A DNA stretch of 64,000 bases from Physcomitrium patens (lineage: Eukaryota > Streptophyta > Bryopsida > Funariales > Funariaceae), in the NCBI RefSeq assembly GCF_000002425.4, contig NC_037258.1:4255709-4319708 (forward strand), read 5' to 3'. The position numbers and the translations under genes were made by a program. Below are positions 20,911 to 31,899 of the stretch, one piece after another (the stretch's first letter is position 1; each line of letters opens with the position of its first letter). Below the pieces are notes generated by a model that saw nothing but the letters and a program-made list of their open reading frames with translations, made no database searches and was not told where the DNA came from.

Positions 20911-22605
20911 ATGGTGATTGAGCGTAAGAAGAGGACAGCTATGAGAGAGGAGCGACAGCGTAATGTCAAGACGAAGGGAGCATTGCCACCAATGGAGTGC
21001 GTGATAGTGACTAGCATGGAGCCGGTCGCTATGGACATTTTTTGGTCGCAAAGGAGACAGAGAGAGTTTCGCACGGCGCAGATGTATGGATTTCTGATGT
21101 TTTCACAGAGGCTACCACCAATAGATATAACATTGTTAACGGAATATGTGACGAATTGTGATCCGGAAGACGGGTCCAGTGTGGTTCATGGGAGAATTAT
21201 TGGTATAGATGAGGTGACGTTGAACAAGGTTCTATATCTTTTCTTGGGTGAGCTACCGGTATCGGGAGACTTGAAGTCTGATTTTGTTCCAAGCAAGTAC
21301 TTCAAGTCGGAAAACGAAGCGTTTGAGAAAAATCAAGGGTCGAAGACAGCGGATGCGCTTACGTCGGAGCTCGGAGAATGGATGCGGTTTGTGCAGAAGT
21401 GATTAGGGCTGAACCGACATTCGACGTATATGGCAAGGAGGTTATTGTTTTCAGCAATTGCGATGCTGGAGGGGATGGTCTTCAACTGGGCAGCGTATGT
21501 TGCGACTAGAATCCATATGAAATTGGACGTGAAAAGAAGAACAGGGAAGGTTATCACGATGTTATGCTCCAACTACGTGTGTGAAGCAATTATATATCAA
21601 CTGAAGCAACCTTCAATGGTGGAGAGACTAGACGCTGTAGCAACAGAGACAAGAGTAGAGTCAACACCATTGCCATCAAAACAAGTCGAGGAAGCGGTGA
21701 TAGCAGAGTGCAGCCAAGCTAGAAATTGCGAATGGACTAATGTCAGCTCGTCATCTAGAGAATTGGGTCGTCCCAGTACCAATATGGCCGTCACTCCACC
21801 AGTACTGGTAGAGTATTATCAACGGGTGGGTTTATCGAGAGTTGGCCAGCAGGCAAGAAAACTCAAGGAGTTAATCTCGGCACAAATTACTCAATTACAG
21901 ATGGCCATTGAAAAAATGGACAATGAGTTCAGCCTTAGACAGGTACTGGACGAGAAGGACAAGATCATTGAGGATCAGAAGAAGAAGATTGGGGATTTAC
22001 AATGTGCTTCAATAACGGACGCTCTCAAATATTCAAGATTAGAGCACCAATTCAAGGAGACCCAAGCGGAATGGGCCAAGGAGAACAAGTTGGCAAATAG
22101 TCTGATGGAGCTTACCAAGTAAGATTGTATGGAGTTGCGGAACCAATACCAGGAGGAGAAGAATAGGGTGGCGAAATTGGAAGCCGGGAGATCCAAATTG
22201 GAGGACGATTTTCGGAGACAATCGGAGAGCTCGAAGATGGAGAACGAGCAATTGAAGAGAAAGATTGCCGAATTGGAGGCAGAAATGATTACAGTTACCA
22301 CGCAGCAAGGAGAGGTCAATCCAACAAGTACATCTTTATGGAAATTAGAGACACAGGTGCATGCCCTGGAGGAGCAGCTGAAAGAGCAAGATACCCAAAT
22401 TGTGCTTTTGGAGTCTCAGGTTCGGGAATTGGGAGCACTTAACGAGGACTTGACAGCTTTATTGAACGGAGAGCAGGTGGGAGAGGGAGTTGGAGAAGAA
22501 GCTCAAGAAGTCGAAACCAATCTCACTTATGGAAATGATGAAACGGACCAAGGCGGACCAGAGGTTCAGACATTGGAGGAAGCCAATGATGTGGTGATAT
22601 TGTAA
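20911..22605 (+). pseudogene. Element A extra 3' ORF (565 codons, coiled coil), two in-frame stops
   Basis: Three open stretches (20911-21402, 21430-22122, 22129-22605) lie in one frame, separated only by a TGA and a TAA, so they form one ORF of about 565 codons. The N-terminal ~200 residues are globular (PVAMDIFWSQRRQREFRTAQ, DVTL-type EVTLNKVLYLFLGELPV) and resemble the putative plant transposon protein domain found downstream of integrase in some Athila/Tat elements (weak, from memory of motif style). The C-terminal half is strongly coiled coil (ITQLQMAIEKMDNEF, EKDKIIEDQKKKIGDLQ, KMENEQLKRKIAELEAEM, LEEQLKEQDTQIVLLESQV) and ends acidic. No signal peptide or membrane anchor is evident, so an envelope role is not supported. 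Confidence 0.75.
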
Positions 22606-22643
22606 AATGTAGTACGAGGTGGTTTGTGAGGACGCTGCACAGT

Positions 22644-22657
22644 AAGGAGTGGGGCTA
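22644..22657 (+). other. Element A polypurine tract
   Basis: AAGGAGTGGGGCTA abuts the 3' LTR at 22658, the expected position for the plus-strand DNA primer. Confidence 0.8.
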
Positions 22658-23377
22658 TGTAGAATGTATAAATGACTTTTCTGGTTCGTTATCGGTTAAA
22701 TAGTAGTAATGTTGGGATTTAGATGAATGGTTAGTTCGATTAGTTGTTAATAGTAGGAAGTTAGGAACATATGCGATTAAGAAGCCAAAGTTTCACAACC
22801 TGTGAAATCTGCTGAATGACGATTCATATTTTGGTAGGATAAAGAGGTTGAGGAAAAAGGAATGGGGGCCAAACTGTGATAGTCGTGAGCCAGGGTAAAG
22901 CTTGGAGCTACCCTTTTGTTTTCTTTGCTTTTGTGTTTTTCTTTAGTATTGGATTTAAGAAAAGGATTGCTGAAACTGTGATTGAGATATTGAAAATTAT
23001 GAATTCGAATTAATTAATTTGGAGAAAGAAAGTGTGATTGTGATAATAGAGATTATTGCATTGTGATAGTAGCACTGGAAGATTGAGTAAAAGTAAAGGA
23101 ATTGAGAATTGAAGTACTGTGGAAAGAGATTAAGCATCCTGTAGATGTCAGAAATGTCAGTGATATTGAGTAGCTGCAGGGCAGTGAACGATTGTAGAGA
23201 TTGTGAAGGGATTGAATTGAGATGAGGAAGAGAACTTTGGAAGTTTTAGATAATTAATACATAATCAATTGTGACATAACATATCCAATTCATATAACGA
23301 GTCTTTCCCCGAGATCGAACCCACCTATACTGATCAAATATCTTGGTGTTTTGAGTCCGAGTCAAACGACGATTACA
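22658..23377 (+). repeat. Element A 3' LTR
   Basis: 720 bp, nearly identical to the 5' LTR; followed by the target duplication GTGAT at 23378-23382 and then the rest of the interrupted AT-rich repeat. Confidence 0.95.
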
Positions 23378-23382
23378 GTGAT

Positions 23383-23448
23383 GATTGTTGAATAGAATTT
23401 ATTTTTATTTCTAATTTGGAAGAAACATGTTCTGGCCAGTCAAGGATG
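23383..23448 (+). repeat. AT-rich direct repeat, copy 2 (right part)
   Basis: Continuation of 7175-7453 after element A; matches 4589-4654 of copy 1 through AAGGATG. Confidence 0.65.
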
Positions 23449-24160
23449 AAATTTTTTAATTTCAACTGGAGATAGAGTTACTATTTTGTAATAATTCAAA
23501 TGTAAATTGAATATTATATTTACAAAGAAATATTCATACATGTATACAATGGCTAAATTATTTAAAAAATAATATGCTTACAATTTTTTTTATCATTTCA
23601 AATACTTCTGTGTGACCTTTGTGTACAACAATGTGCTTTAATTTTTACATTTACAAGTAATTAAATATTTTTTCATGATATTTCAAATAATAGCATAGTA
23701 TTATTTATACTTGCAATATATCAAGTTATACATAATGTGATTTATAAGATTAATTTTAAAAAATATGATAATGGAAGTAAAGTATTGTATAATTGATTCT
23801 ATAAAAAAATTATAAAACATTTGTACATTATCCTGAATACGAAAGAAAAAAAAATGATATATTTAAATAAGACTTGTTTGTTTAGGGCCACAACTACACA
23901 ATTAACTACAATAGGAGAAATTTGTTGTAGTATAGTTGTTGAGGATGCTTAGCTCTCAGTCTCTCTTACAAAAGAACTTTGCTTAGAATGGCTGTATTTC
24001 ATGTGTTTAATTGCGAGAGCTATTTTTTCTAAATTATTTAATTAGAAATACAAACTTAAAAGTGATAAGCTTGTTTTTTTTAATGTTCTTTTTATTTGAT
24101 TTGTTTCCTTAGCAATAAAAGAAATCACCCACATATAATTGCCATATATTTGATCTTCGG
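23449..24160. other. AT-rich intergenic DNA, no gene
   Basis: Low-complexity AT-rich sequence with no ORF, repeat family or motif that I can support. Confidence 0.5.
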
Positions 24161-26410
24161 ATGAACGTTGAGATTGTGAGAGGTGCTGCGCTTCTGCACT
24201 CTGTACGTTGGATGCAAAATGAATGAAATAATGACGACGGCATTCATTGATAATGAATGAAAGGATGAGAGATGAAAATCAACAACGACATTTATTGGAG
24301 TTTCTCACTGAAATGGTAAATGGATGAACGCAATTCAAATGCTTCCCCTGCAACGGATCACAAGAATTCTAGGTCTAGGGTATGGAAGCCTCCAGAACTA
24401 ACCAGCATTTCGCGGCCGTAGAATTCTACAAAGCACTGCATGCTCTCCACTGTTGCCGTAGCAGGGACTCGTCACCGGTCGAGCCTTCTTTCCCCGGTGT
24501 ATTGCATGCTAGTTAGTCGTCATCTATTGCGTTCCGGAGCTGTCTCCGTGTAAGGTTCTGGTGTAGTGTGTATCCTGCTCTCGGTTCTCGCGCTTTTTTT
24601 TCCACTGGTTTTTTGTTGTCGCCAGTGTCCTGATATTCTTGTTCGCAGATCTTGAACATTAGTCGGAGCTTGTTCATTTGTAATCATTGGTGTGTTTTTT
24701 TTTAGTCTGACTTGAACGATAGGTGGTTGACGTGTTAATCTCACATATGGGAGAATACGGGTACATAATTACAGAGACGCTTCATTTGAACGATTTAAGT
24801 CATATCATTGTGCGGTATCATCTAGTTGTGCGCATTGTAGGTATATGCACAGTATGGCGGGGTTTGTGCTGTCTCGCTTGGTGTGTCGTAGATTGAATGA
24901 AGTAGTTTCAACACGTTGATCGGGTCGTGCATATTTGTTAGATTTGTGGGATCGGTGCTAAGGTTTAGGGTTTCATGCATGCAACGGTCGAAACTTTAGT
25001 TAGAGAAGCAGTTTTGATCACCTAAGCGTTGAACCGGAAACTTGGTCGACCTCTACTCCCTGATTTGTGTCTTTCACATTCATCTATGTGCTTCAAATCT
25101 TGCGGATATGATAGTACAACCGAAGTATGCGATGTACTGTTAGAAGCGGTTCAATTTCTGTTATGTGCTTACAGTGTTAAGCTTGCTCTTTCTTGATGGT
25201 GTAATCCCGGGGCAGTGATGACCAGAATTTCTCGATGCTTAAACTTCTGTGCAGAAGATTTGTGCTGATATACATGGTTTGTGCGTGTCTGAGCCCATTT
25301 CTACATGCAACAGACTCTCGGATCCCATTTGCTTACATTTCCAGATGCTTACTTTGCGGGGTCATTCGTCTCTTTGATGTCCTCTTTCTGCTCCGATATG
25401 TTTGGACGCTGCATAGACAAGCTTGAAAGGCAACGATGAGGAATTCAGTTATCCTTGCGCTTTGACTGGGGGGCGTATATCCTCTTGATGAAGACATGGA
25501 ACCATCCAGACTGCCAATCCTGGAACTGAGATGCCTGAATGTTTTAACAATGTTGCTAAAACTTAAAACGTTAATAGAGCATTTTGGGCTCTGCTGTAAA
25601 TAATATTGTGTTTGGCACTGTAGGTTACAAACTATTAAAAGAGTCTGTTAATGTATGCTTTAAGAACATGCCATATTCCAATCAGGACGAATGATATTAT
25701 GTACGTTCTAATTAACATTCGCTATAATGACTTCTAGTACCAACTTCCGTTAAGATTACTTCGGAACATACGTATAATTAGCTTTACAAATGACGCTTGC
25801 AACCCTCTTGTCAAGGTAGACATTTAATAACTCTTAATGTTATTTTCTTTTTGGGATTAATATCGTCATCACACAATTGTAGAAATCACAGCAATGAGTT
25901 GTCTAATAGATGGCAGTTTGCCCCAAGCATATTTGATGAATACCCTACCATGTGGCTAACAAATTGCTCTCGAATGTGCACAATTGTACATTTTTACTGC
26001 TACCTGCAAAGATGCGTCCACTGCTCACTCTGAGATTTTGTGAGGGGGAATAGTCCATACAGTCAGAAATCATATTTACCAACCTCGTTAACAAGCGTAA
26101 TGCAGTGCGAAGAGATATGTCTGAGATCGTGACTTTTTCTCTCGAGATACCTTCACAAGTCTAAGAAAAACCGATACATTTAAGATTTCGGAATCCCTCA
26201 ATGGTGATTACGCTCATTTGGTTATATCCATAATCATCCATGATAATACATGGGGAGAGAGGCTATTCTCTAAAACTCTCTGTTAATGTGTTTGGATCAA
26301 CTTACATGAAGACCCAATTTGTAGCACAGGAATTTTCACTAGATAATAGAGCCCACTAACTGCCGACCACAAAGCTGGGTGAGATGGGTACATGAACGGA
26401 GAATATAATT
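24161..26410. other. Unique-looking intergenic DNA of balanced composition; no gene recognised
   Basis: Base composition is clearly less AT-rich than the flanks, which suggests old genic or regulatory DNA. Two small ORFs with true ATG starts exist: minus 24744-24520 (74 codons, basic, no known motif) and plus 25235-25426 (63 codons, hydrophobic and Cys-rich). Neither has context or a motif that marks it as real. The right end is the 3' flank of the GH28 gene. Confidence 0.35.
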
Positions 26411-28423
26411 CTAAGTTTTCCTCGTGAATTCAACACATGGTTGAGGGAACACAAAGATATACGAACCTGCCACATCTGAGCAGTTCCATATCTGCTTGGT
26501 TGTATTGACTTGGAGGGCTATGTTGGCTAAATGAATGTCACGAAAAGGAGATTCTTGCAGTCCCAGAAACAGACCAGCTTGATTGATATTCTCACCCACA
26601 ATGTTCTTCATTCGAATATCCTCAATGAGAGGATAAGCAGTCCGATTCCAGTTCTCATCAGGGTGTTCTCCATAGTTGCCCATGACAGCAATTGCAGTCC
26701 TAATTGAGTGCAGAACAATGTTCTTCACTGAAATACCCCTCACATATCCACCACGTCCAACCGCTGTTTTGATACGCACACCCCATCTGGCCCCAGTGAC
26801 GACCATGCCGTCCACCTGCAAAAAAAAAAGACTAGGTCAGCGAGATGGAATTGCATGATGTGAAGAAAGAGTCAAGTGGTTCTGGTTGCATGAATAGCAA
26901 ACGCTGACCTTGACGTCGGAAATGCCGCCAGACATTTCGCTGCCGAAAGAAATTCCAGCACTCGAGCGTGAGAACGCTAGTATGCGTTGGACTTTGATGT
27001 GTTTGCTCGGCATCGCAAAAGACGTTCCGAACTGATCCCATCCACTCTTGATTGAAATCGCATCGTCGCCTACGCTGATGTAGCAGTCCTCAATGCAGAC
27101 ATGTTGGCTTGAGTCTGCACAACGTGCAGAACGACTAATTATGACATTCTGAGGGTAAGGTCCTCCGTGCGTTGATTCAACACAAAATAAATCATGGGAC
27201 ACCGAGATGAATTGATTGCGAGTCATCCAAGTTGAAATTGAAAGAAAACCTCGAGATGTGAGGAGAACGACCTGTTCTTAATTCGTGCAGCTAACATCTC
27301 ATTTTAGAAAAATGTCAAAAGTATACCTGGGTCGATACCGTCTGTGTTCGGAGCATCGAACGGATTCAAGATGGTTAAGCTTTTCACCACCACATTCCTA
27401 AGAGATCGCCCACAATATCCATTACAAACTTTCTAACCTTGTGAAGCTTAAAAATGACGGTAGACACTCAAAACCAGAACTACGCATTCTTCCAAGTTGT
27501 GGATGCAGTTTCTACTGGAATTCTATTTAAGGAATTGTCTAAAACAGAAGGAAACGACAAGCACGTGTGAGTTTAGAAAATTACTTGCAATAGACCGGAT
27601 GGATGGTCCAGAATGGTGAGTTCTTAAAAGTAAGATTTGAAATCAAGATGTTTTTCGACTCAATGAGCTCTAACATGTGACCCCGAGTATAATTCAATGT
27701 TTTTTTTCGGAATGCACTCCACCACACTGCTCCTTGCCCATCTATTGTTGCATTATCACCTGTCATCACATACCAGGTCTTAATAAAACCCTGGAGGCCA
27801 CATGAATAGTATTCGAAGTCTTTGGTCACTTCCCCTCAGTTCATTTTATTGTTCCCCTATAGAAGTTGGCTCTTTCATGGATCAGAAAAATGCATCTACC
27901 TGTGATAATAACATCTTCAAGGCCATTGCCATTGATAAGACTGCTGAATCGTGGGCCTGGCAGCTCACGGCCTCGACCATAGGATGGCAATCCTGGAATA
28001 ACTGGGTAGTCGAAAAAGTCCTGCACATTGATGAAAAGCATGCTAATTCGTCTGATGTCCACACATTCAAGCGTTTGCAATGCAATCGAAGCCAAGTTCA
28101 TAAAGAATATCTACTCTCACAAAAGCTCAGGTACAAACGAGTTATACCTCTGAACCGAGGATTGTAGCCCCATTTTCCAGGAATAAAGTGAGGTGACTAA
28201 TCAACGTGATACTTCCAGTTAGCCAGAGTCCCACTGGGATGTACAACTGTGCGCCGCCATTAGCAGCATAACTGCGAAGGTAGAAGATAGCGTTCTCGAA
28301 TGCATGTGTATTCAGTGTCTTCCCATCACCCACCGCACCAAAATCGGTGATAGAAACGCTGTGCGGACGACCCTCCCAGGCATTCACAGTGTGTGCACAC
28401 CTATCTTTAGACTGCCAATCCAT
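26411..28423 (-). CDS. Glycoside hydrolase family 28 (polygalacturonase-like), 6 exons
   Basis: Exons on the minus strand: 28423-28148, 28020-27900, 27759-27585, 27397-27327, 27114-26909 and 26815-26411; all junctions are GT/AG and phases agree, giving 417 residues. Pectin-cleaving family 28 signatures: TDFGAVGDGKTLNT near the N-terminus, LPSYGRGRELPG, IDGQGAVWW, NTDGID (about 208-213), GDDAISIKSG (about 230-239), GISFGSEMSGG and GVRIKT (about 295-300). The acidic residues of NTDG and DD and the RIK are present, but the usual GHG histidine is replaced in SAGISFGSE, as in a plant subgroup of this family. The likely role is remodelling wall pectin. The ATG at 28423 gives no signal peptide; in-frame upstream codons (IFGFLLSTSIAES) look like one and follow an AG at about 28485, so a further 5' exon is possible. 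Confidence 0.9.
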
Positions 28424-29287
28424 TACATCAGTAACTTTCGACTCAGCAATACTTGTTGAAAGAAGAAAACCAAAAATAGCAAATTGCTAAGCATTCCGAC
28501 CGTTGTGTTCAAGAGCTTGCTCAATGAATCATGACCACGATTCTGCAGAATTCCCTTACTTTGCCTTTCCCGAAGATGCTCTTGTGCAAATCCATGGGGC
28601 TCATGGGGTTCAAGACTTCATTTGTTGCGAAGTGGTCGTCGTCGGTCACTGAATGGCCTCCCATACATGTGTGCCAGAATTTCCCAGAGCCTATACAACT
28701 CAACAGGAGCAGCAGAAATTGCAAGCTCTGGTAGCCCGGCGACCCTGTCATTGAAGTTCACCCAGGTGATGAGTTTAAAAGAGGATTCTGGTCTCTATGC
28801 CGATGTCTTCCCCTTTTCGATATTGAATGCCCTGCTTTTTGTAGGTTCAAAAGCTACTGATTCCTCAGCCAGTTTGATGATTGTATCGTAAATTGAGACC
28901 TGCCAAATCGATCAGCTGACCATCCGAAAAATATCAAATTACGTGCCCATCAGGTTTCGAAAGATCAGCAAATAGCTCTCAGCAATCGTCACAAAATCCA
29001 ATGCGAGGTTCTTTCTGGTCGCACAATCACAATTCTTTCTAGAACCGAGGACTTTCAATCTCAACCCACAAACTGAGCTAGACTGCGGCAAGAAACAAAA
29101 CGCACAAATGCCTGCTATGGGATCGATCAAGACTTCAAATCACCCACAAGTATAACGCCTCAACCTCTCTATCTTACTCATGCCATTACCAATCTGTCAC
29201 CAACACTTCTCTCCCACTTCAGCCTTCCTCCCCACTTCATCCCCAACATACGCCAACCAAACCCTACCTGGTTAACGTACGTCCAAG
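28424..29287. promoter_or_regulatory. Upstream region of the GH28 gene
   Basis: This is probably the 5' part and promoter of the minus-strand GH28 gene. Minus 28751-28521 holds an open stretch with a hydrophobic start (LQFLLLLLSCIGSG) that could contribute an N-terminal exon, but I found no convincing splice pair. Nothing else recognised. Confidence 0.3.
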
Positions 29288-29352
29288 AAGCTCTCTCTCT
29301 CACTCTCTCTCGCTCTCTCTCTCACTCTCTCTCGCTCTCTCTATCGCTCTAC
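29288..29352 (+). repeat. (CT)n microsatellite
   Basis: An almost pure CTCTCT run with regular CACT and CGCT variants. CT-rich tracts like this are frequent in plant 5' UTRs and promoters. Confidence 0.85.
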
Positions 29353-31490
29353 TTCGAAACATTCGCTTCCTCACAGCGAACAGTCATTCGCGCTTTCACA
29401 GCTCCCTCAAACAACGAAAACCATTCCGTAAAATCTCGAAACCCGTCATGTTAAAAACCCACTCTCCCAGCAGGTCCAATAATTGTAAGCTTCCGCCAAC
29501 TCCACTGCATGAGATTCCCCTGTTCCCACGCAATTCTTCCCCAATGCCTCAATTCTGATCCACGACCAGCAAAAAGACGATCGTCGTGACAGTCAAGCGC
29601 CAGTGGCATTCAGTAGTTACCACGGTTTCTTTGTGAACTGTTGCGTAATTGTAAAGCGACGGATTGCGCGACAAGGAATCCGGGCAGAAGGAAAAGGCGG
29701 CATTGAAGAGTCTGAGAGGGGAGGTCGGAGGAGCACTTGCAAGGATGGATTGTTCAGGCGATGCTGCCAGGGCTGCTGCTGCTGCTGCTTCGTGGGCGGT
29801 GTGGAAAGGACCCCGGCGAACTAGAACTAGTTTTTCACATGCGTACAAAACAAATTTCATCACTGAAACTTCCCTGTGTATTGGAACCATTCACCACATG
29901 ATTTCACACACCATGAACTGGATGTTAGCAAACAGCTCACTATGTATAGCTTCGATAAGCTGGGCTGCTGAAGTTGAGCTGCAGTTCGAATAGTGGTCTA
30001 AAAAAACCGTAGCAAATCTATTTATTATATCTTCAAGTTTGATTGAATCCCAGAAACAACCTGTGTTGAGTCGCGAATTATCTCACCGACAATGAGGTCT
30101 TTTCCCTCTCATTTATCTCGGCACAGTTATGGTCAACACGGAAATCGGTTACGCTGCGACTAGCATGTGAAAGTGTTAGATCCAATCGTGAATGCACGGG
30201 ACACAGAGAGATGGTGCCGGTCAGGAACATTAACAACTTTCTCTGTCGGGCAATAAGCGAGACACGGCAATGATCGAAGGCTGAAGGAAAGATTTCCCCT
30301 CCATTGCGGGTCAGTTTCGGTGAAGTACAGCAGACTGAGGAAATTCAGACGATTCTGCTGCAGAAACTCCTGCATCCAAAACAACAGACAGAATTAAATC
30401 GTTGTACTTTCAGCCACCATCACCTATAAATGCCACTGGCACTCGCAGACAATTGAAACTGAATCCATTTAGGGACTCATGCGCAGTAGGTGTCTGCGAT
30501 TGCAGGTGCCCTATTGGTTCACAGTTGCTAGCAGCACCAGCGTGTTGACTTTGCTCACGTAATCCTGCAGAGCTTCGAAGGACATTAACGTCGGACAGAA
30601 AAAAGGAGATCAATTGCTTGACTGATGGACCTGAACTATAAAATCGCATCGATTAATGTGAAACGGTAGCAACTGTAATGGTCTTCTACTTGCTCGTACT
30701 GGACTACAGCGATTTTGCGACGAACTAGAATAGAATGGGATGAGAATTCCGGCCAGGATCCACCATTTCAGCTACTTGTACTTCCCTCCGCTCACTTGAG
30801 GGTCTTTGAACCTGCAAGCCCTCATTATCGAGCCACAAAGTAGCTTCTGGTAGTTATTGGGCACAACCACGCGCCAGTTTCCTCGCATAGATTCCCACTG
30901 CTGTTACACCTCCAAGAATAAACTCCAGAGGCCTACATGAAAAAGCTTCCACAAACACATCTCAAGCTTATCACCATGGCTGCTGCAGGGACGAAACCCA
31001 GTCAGGCCCATGATCAATTCCAGAAGCTAGCGGTTAGTGGAATCGACACATCTAGCCAGAGTGAGCTTCAGCAAACTGATTGAACACCCTTCGATCTTGT
31101 TGACGATTCTGCATCGTAATCTCCGAAGACAGCATCGACAACCAGAAGAACGGTCCACCTAGTGACCTTTGTTAGCATTATATTCATGAGAAGGATGCTA
31201 ATGCCTTGGGATTGTGAGAATTGCTCAGTCCAAAAGGAGTATGCCCTTTGCATGTTGAGAGCCAAAATGAGAGCATAGCAATCTTAGTGGGAAACTGTTG
31301 CTTTTTCATGAATGTGAGAGTGTAAGTCCATTTTTGACGATCTAGTATGAAGGTCGTTTTCTCGGTGGTTCTATATGAGCACAAAATTCTCTTTTTTTTA
31401 GTCTGTATATTTTTAAGAAAATCCTCTTCTCATTTCCAAATAAATGCATTTTTTAACTCAATGGATATTTAATTTAAAACTTTAAAACAA
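29353..31490. other. Non-repetitive DNA, no gene recognised
   Basis: Balanced composition. A true-ATG ORF on the minus strand (29890-29549, 113 codons) and a plus-strand ORF with an Ala run from ATG 29745 (GCTGCTGCTGCTGCTGCT repeat near 29773) overlap each other; at most one is real, and neither shows a domain. Minus ORFs at 30649-30410 and 30384-30160 also lack motifs. It could contain UTR or lncRNA exons. Confidence 0.3.
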
Positions 31491-31494
31491 ATAT

Positions 31495-31546
<52 letters not shown>
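31495..31546 (+). repeat. Compound (TA)n(TG)n(TA)n microsatellite
   Basis: TA repeats, then a TG stretch, then TA repeats again. Confidence 0.95.
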
Positions 31547-31679
31547 AGTAAAAGAATGTAATTTTTTATGTTTGTACTAAATAATATTTTTAGGAAGTTG
31601 ATGAAGCCACATCCCAATGTTGTTAAAGCCACAACCCTCCTTGCGATTTCATGATTGATTTCGATCATCTCCACTTCTT

Positions 31680-31890
31680 GTTCTCATTTCTCGTTCCATG
31701 TTCTCCATCCCAAATCACTTTTGTTTCCATTCCTCTCCCTTGTTTCTTGTCCCTATTCCTCTTTCTTGTTCTTTGTTTCTTGTTCCAAACACCCCATGTC
31801 TCTATTCCTATCCTTTGTCCCTTGTTTCCCATTCTCGTCCCTTATTCTTTATCATCCATTCCAACTCCACTCCATGTTCCCCTTCCTAAC
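31680..31890 (+). repeat. Strand-asymmetric pyrimidine tract
   Basis: About 210 bp made almost wholly of C and T with scattered G/A, built on degenerate variants of TTGTTCC / CATTCC / CCCTTGT. No coding support. Confidence 0.6.
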
Positions 31891-31899
31891 TTGGAATAG

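Larger units (their letters stand above)
7454..23377 (+). mobile_element. Element A: non-chromovirus Ty3/gypsy LTR retrotransposon, interrupted by B
   Basis: The termini are two 720-bp direct repeats (7454-8173 and 22658-23377) that begin TGTAGAATG and end CGATTACA, with a perfect 5-bp target duplication GTGAT (7449-7453 and 23378-23382). Between them, in order: primer site, Gag with zinc knuckles, protease, RT, RNase H, integrase (split by B at 13,878-20,162), an extra ORF and a polypurine tract. There is no chromodomain. RT motifs (FLDGFFGYNQ, FGLCNAPATFQR, FLDD) and the tRNA-Asp-type primer site place it near the Athila/Tat side of Ty3/gypsy, perhaps the moss-specific branch called Phygy (inference). 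About 9.6 kb without B. The coding frame carries at least 13 in-frame stops, so it is non-autonomous today. Confidence 0.95.

Noticed and set aside
20911..22605. Envelope gene for element A
   Set aside because: No signal peptide, transmembrane helix or fusion motif; the C-terminal half is coiled coil.
27802..28167. 121-codon plus-strand ORF inside the GH28 gene
   Set aside because: Antisense to exons 2-3 of a gene with consistent splice sites and family motifs.
31474..31674. 66-codon minus-strand ORF
   Set aside because: Made of a TA/TG microsatellite read as Tyr/Ile/Thr/His repeats.
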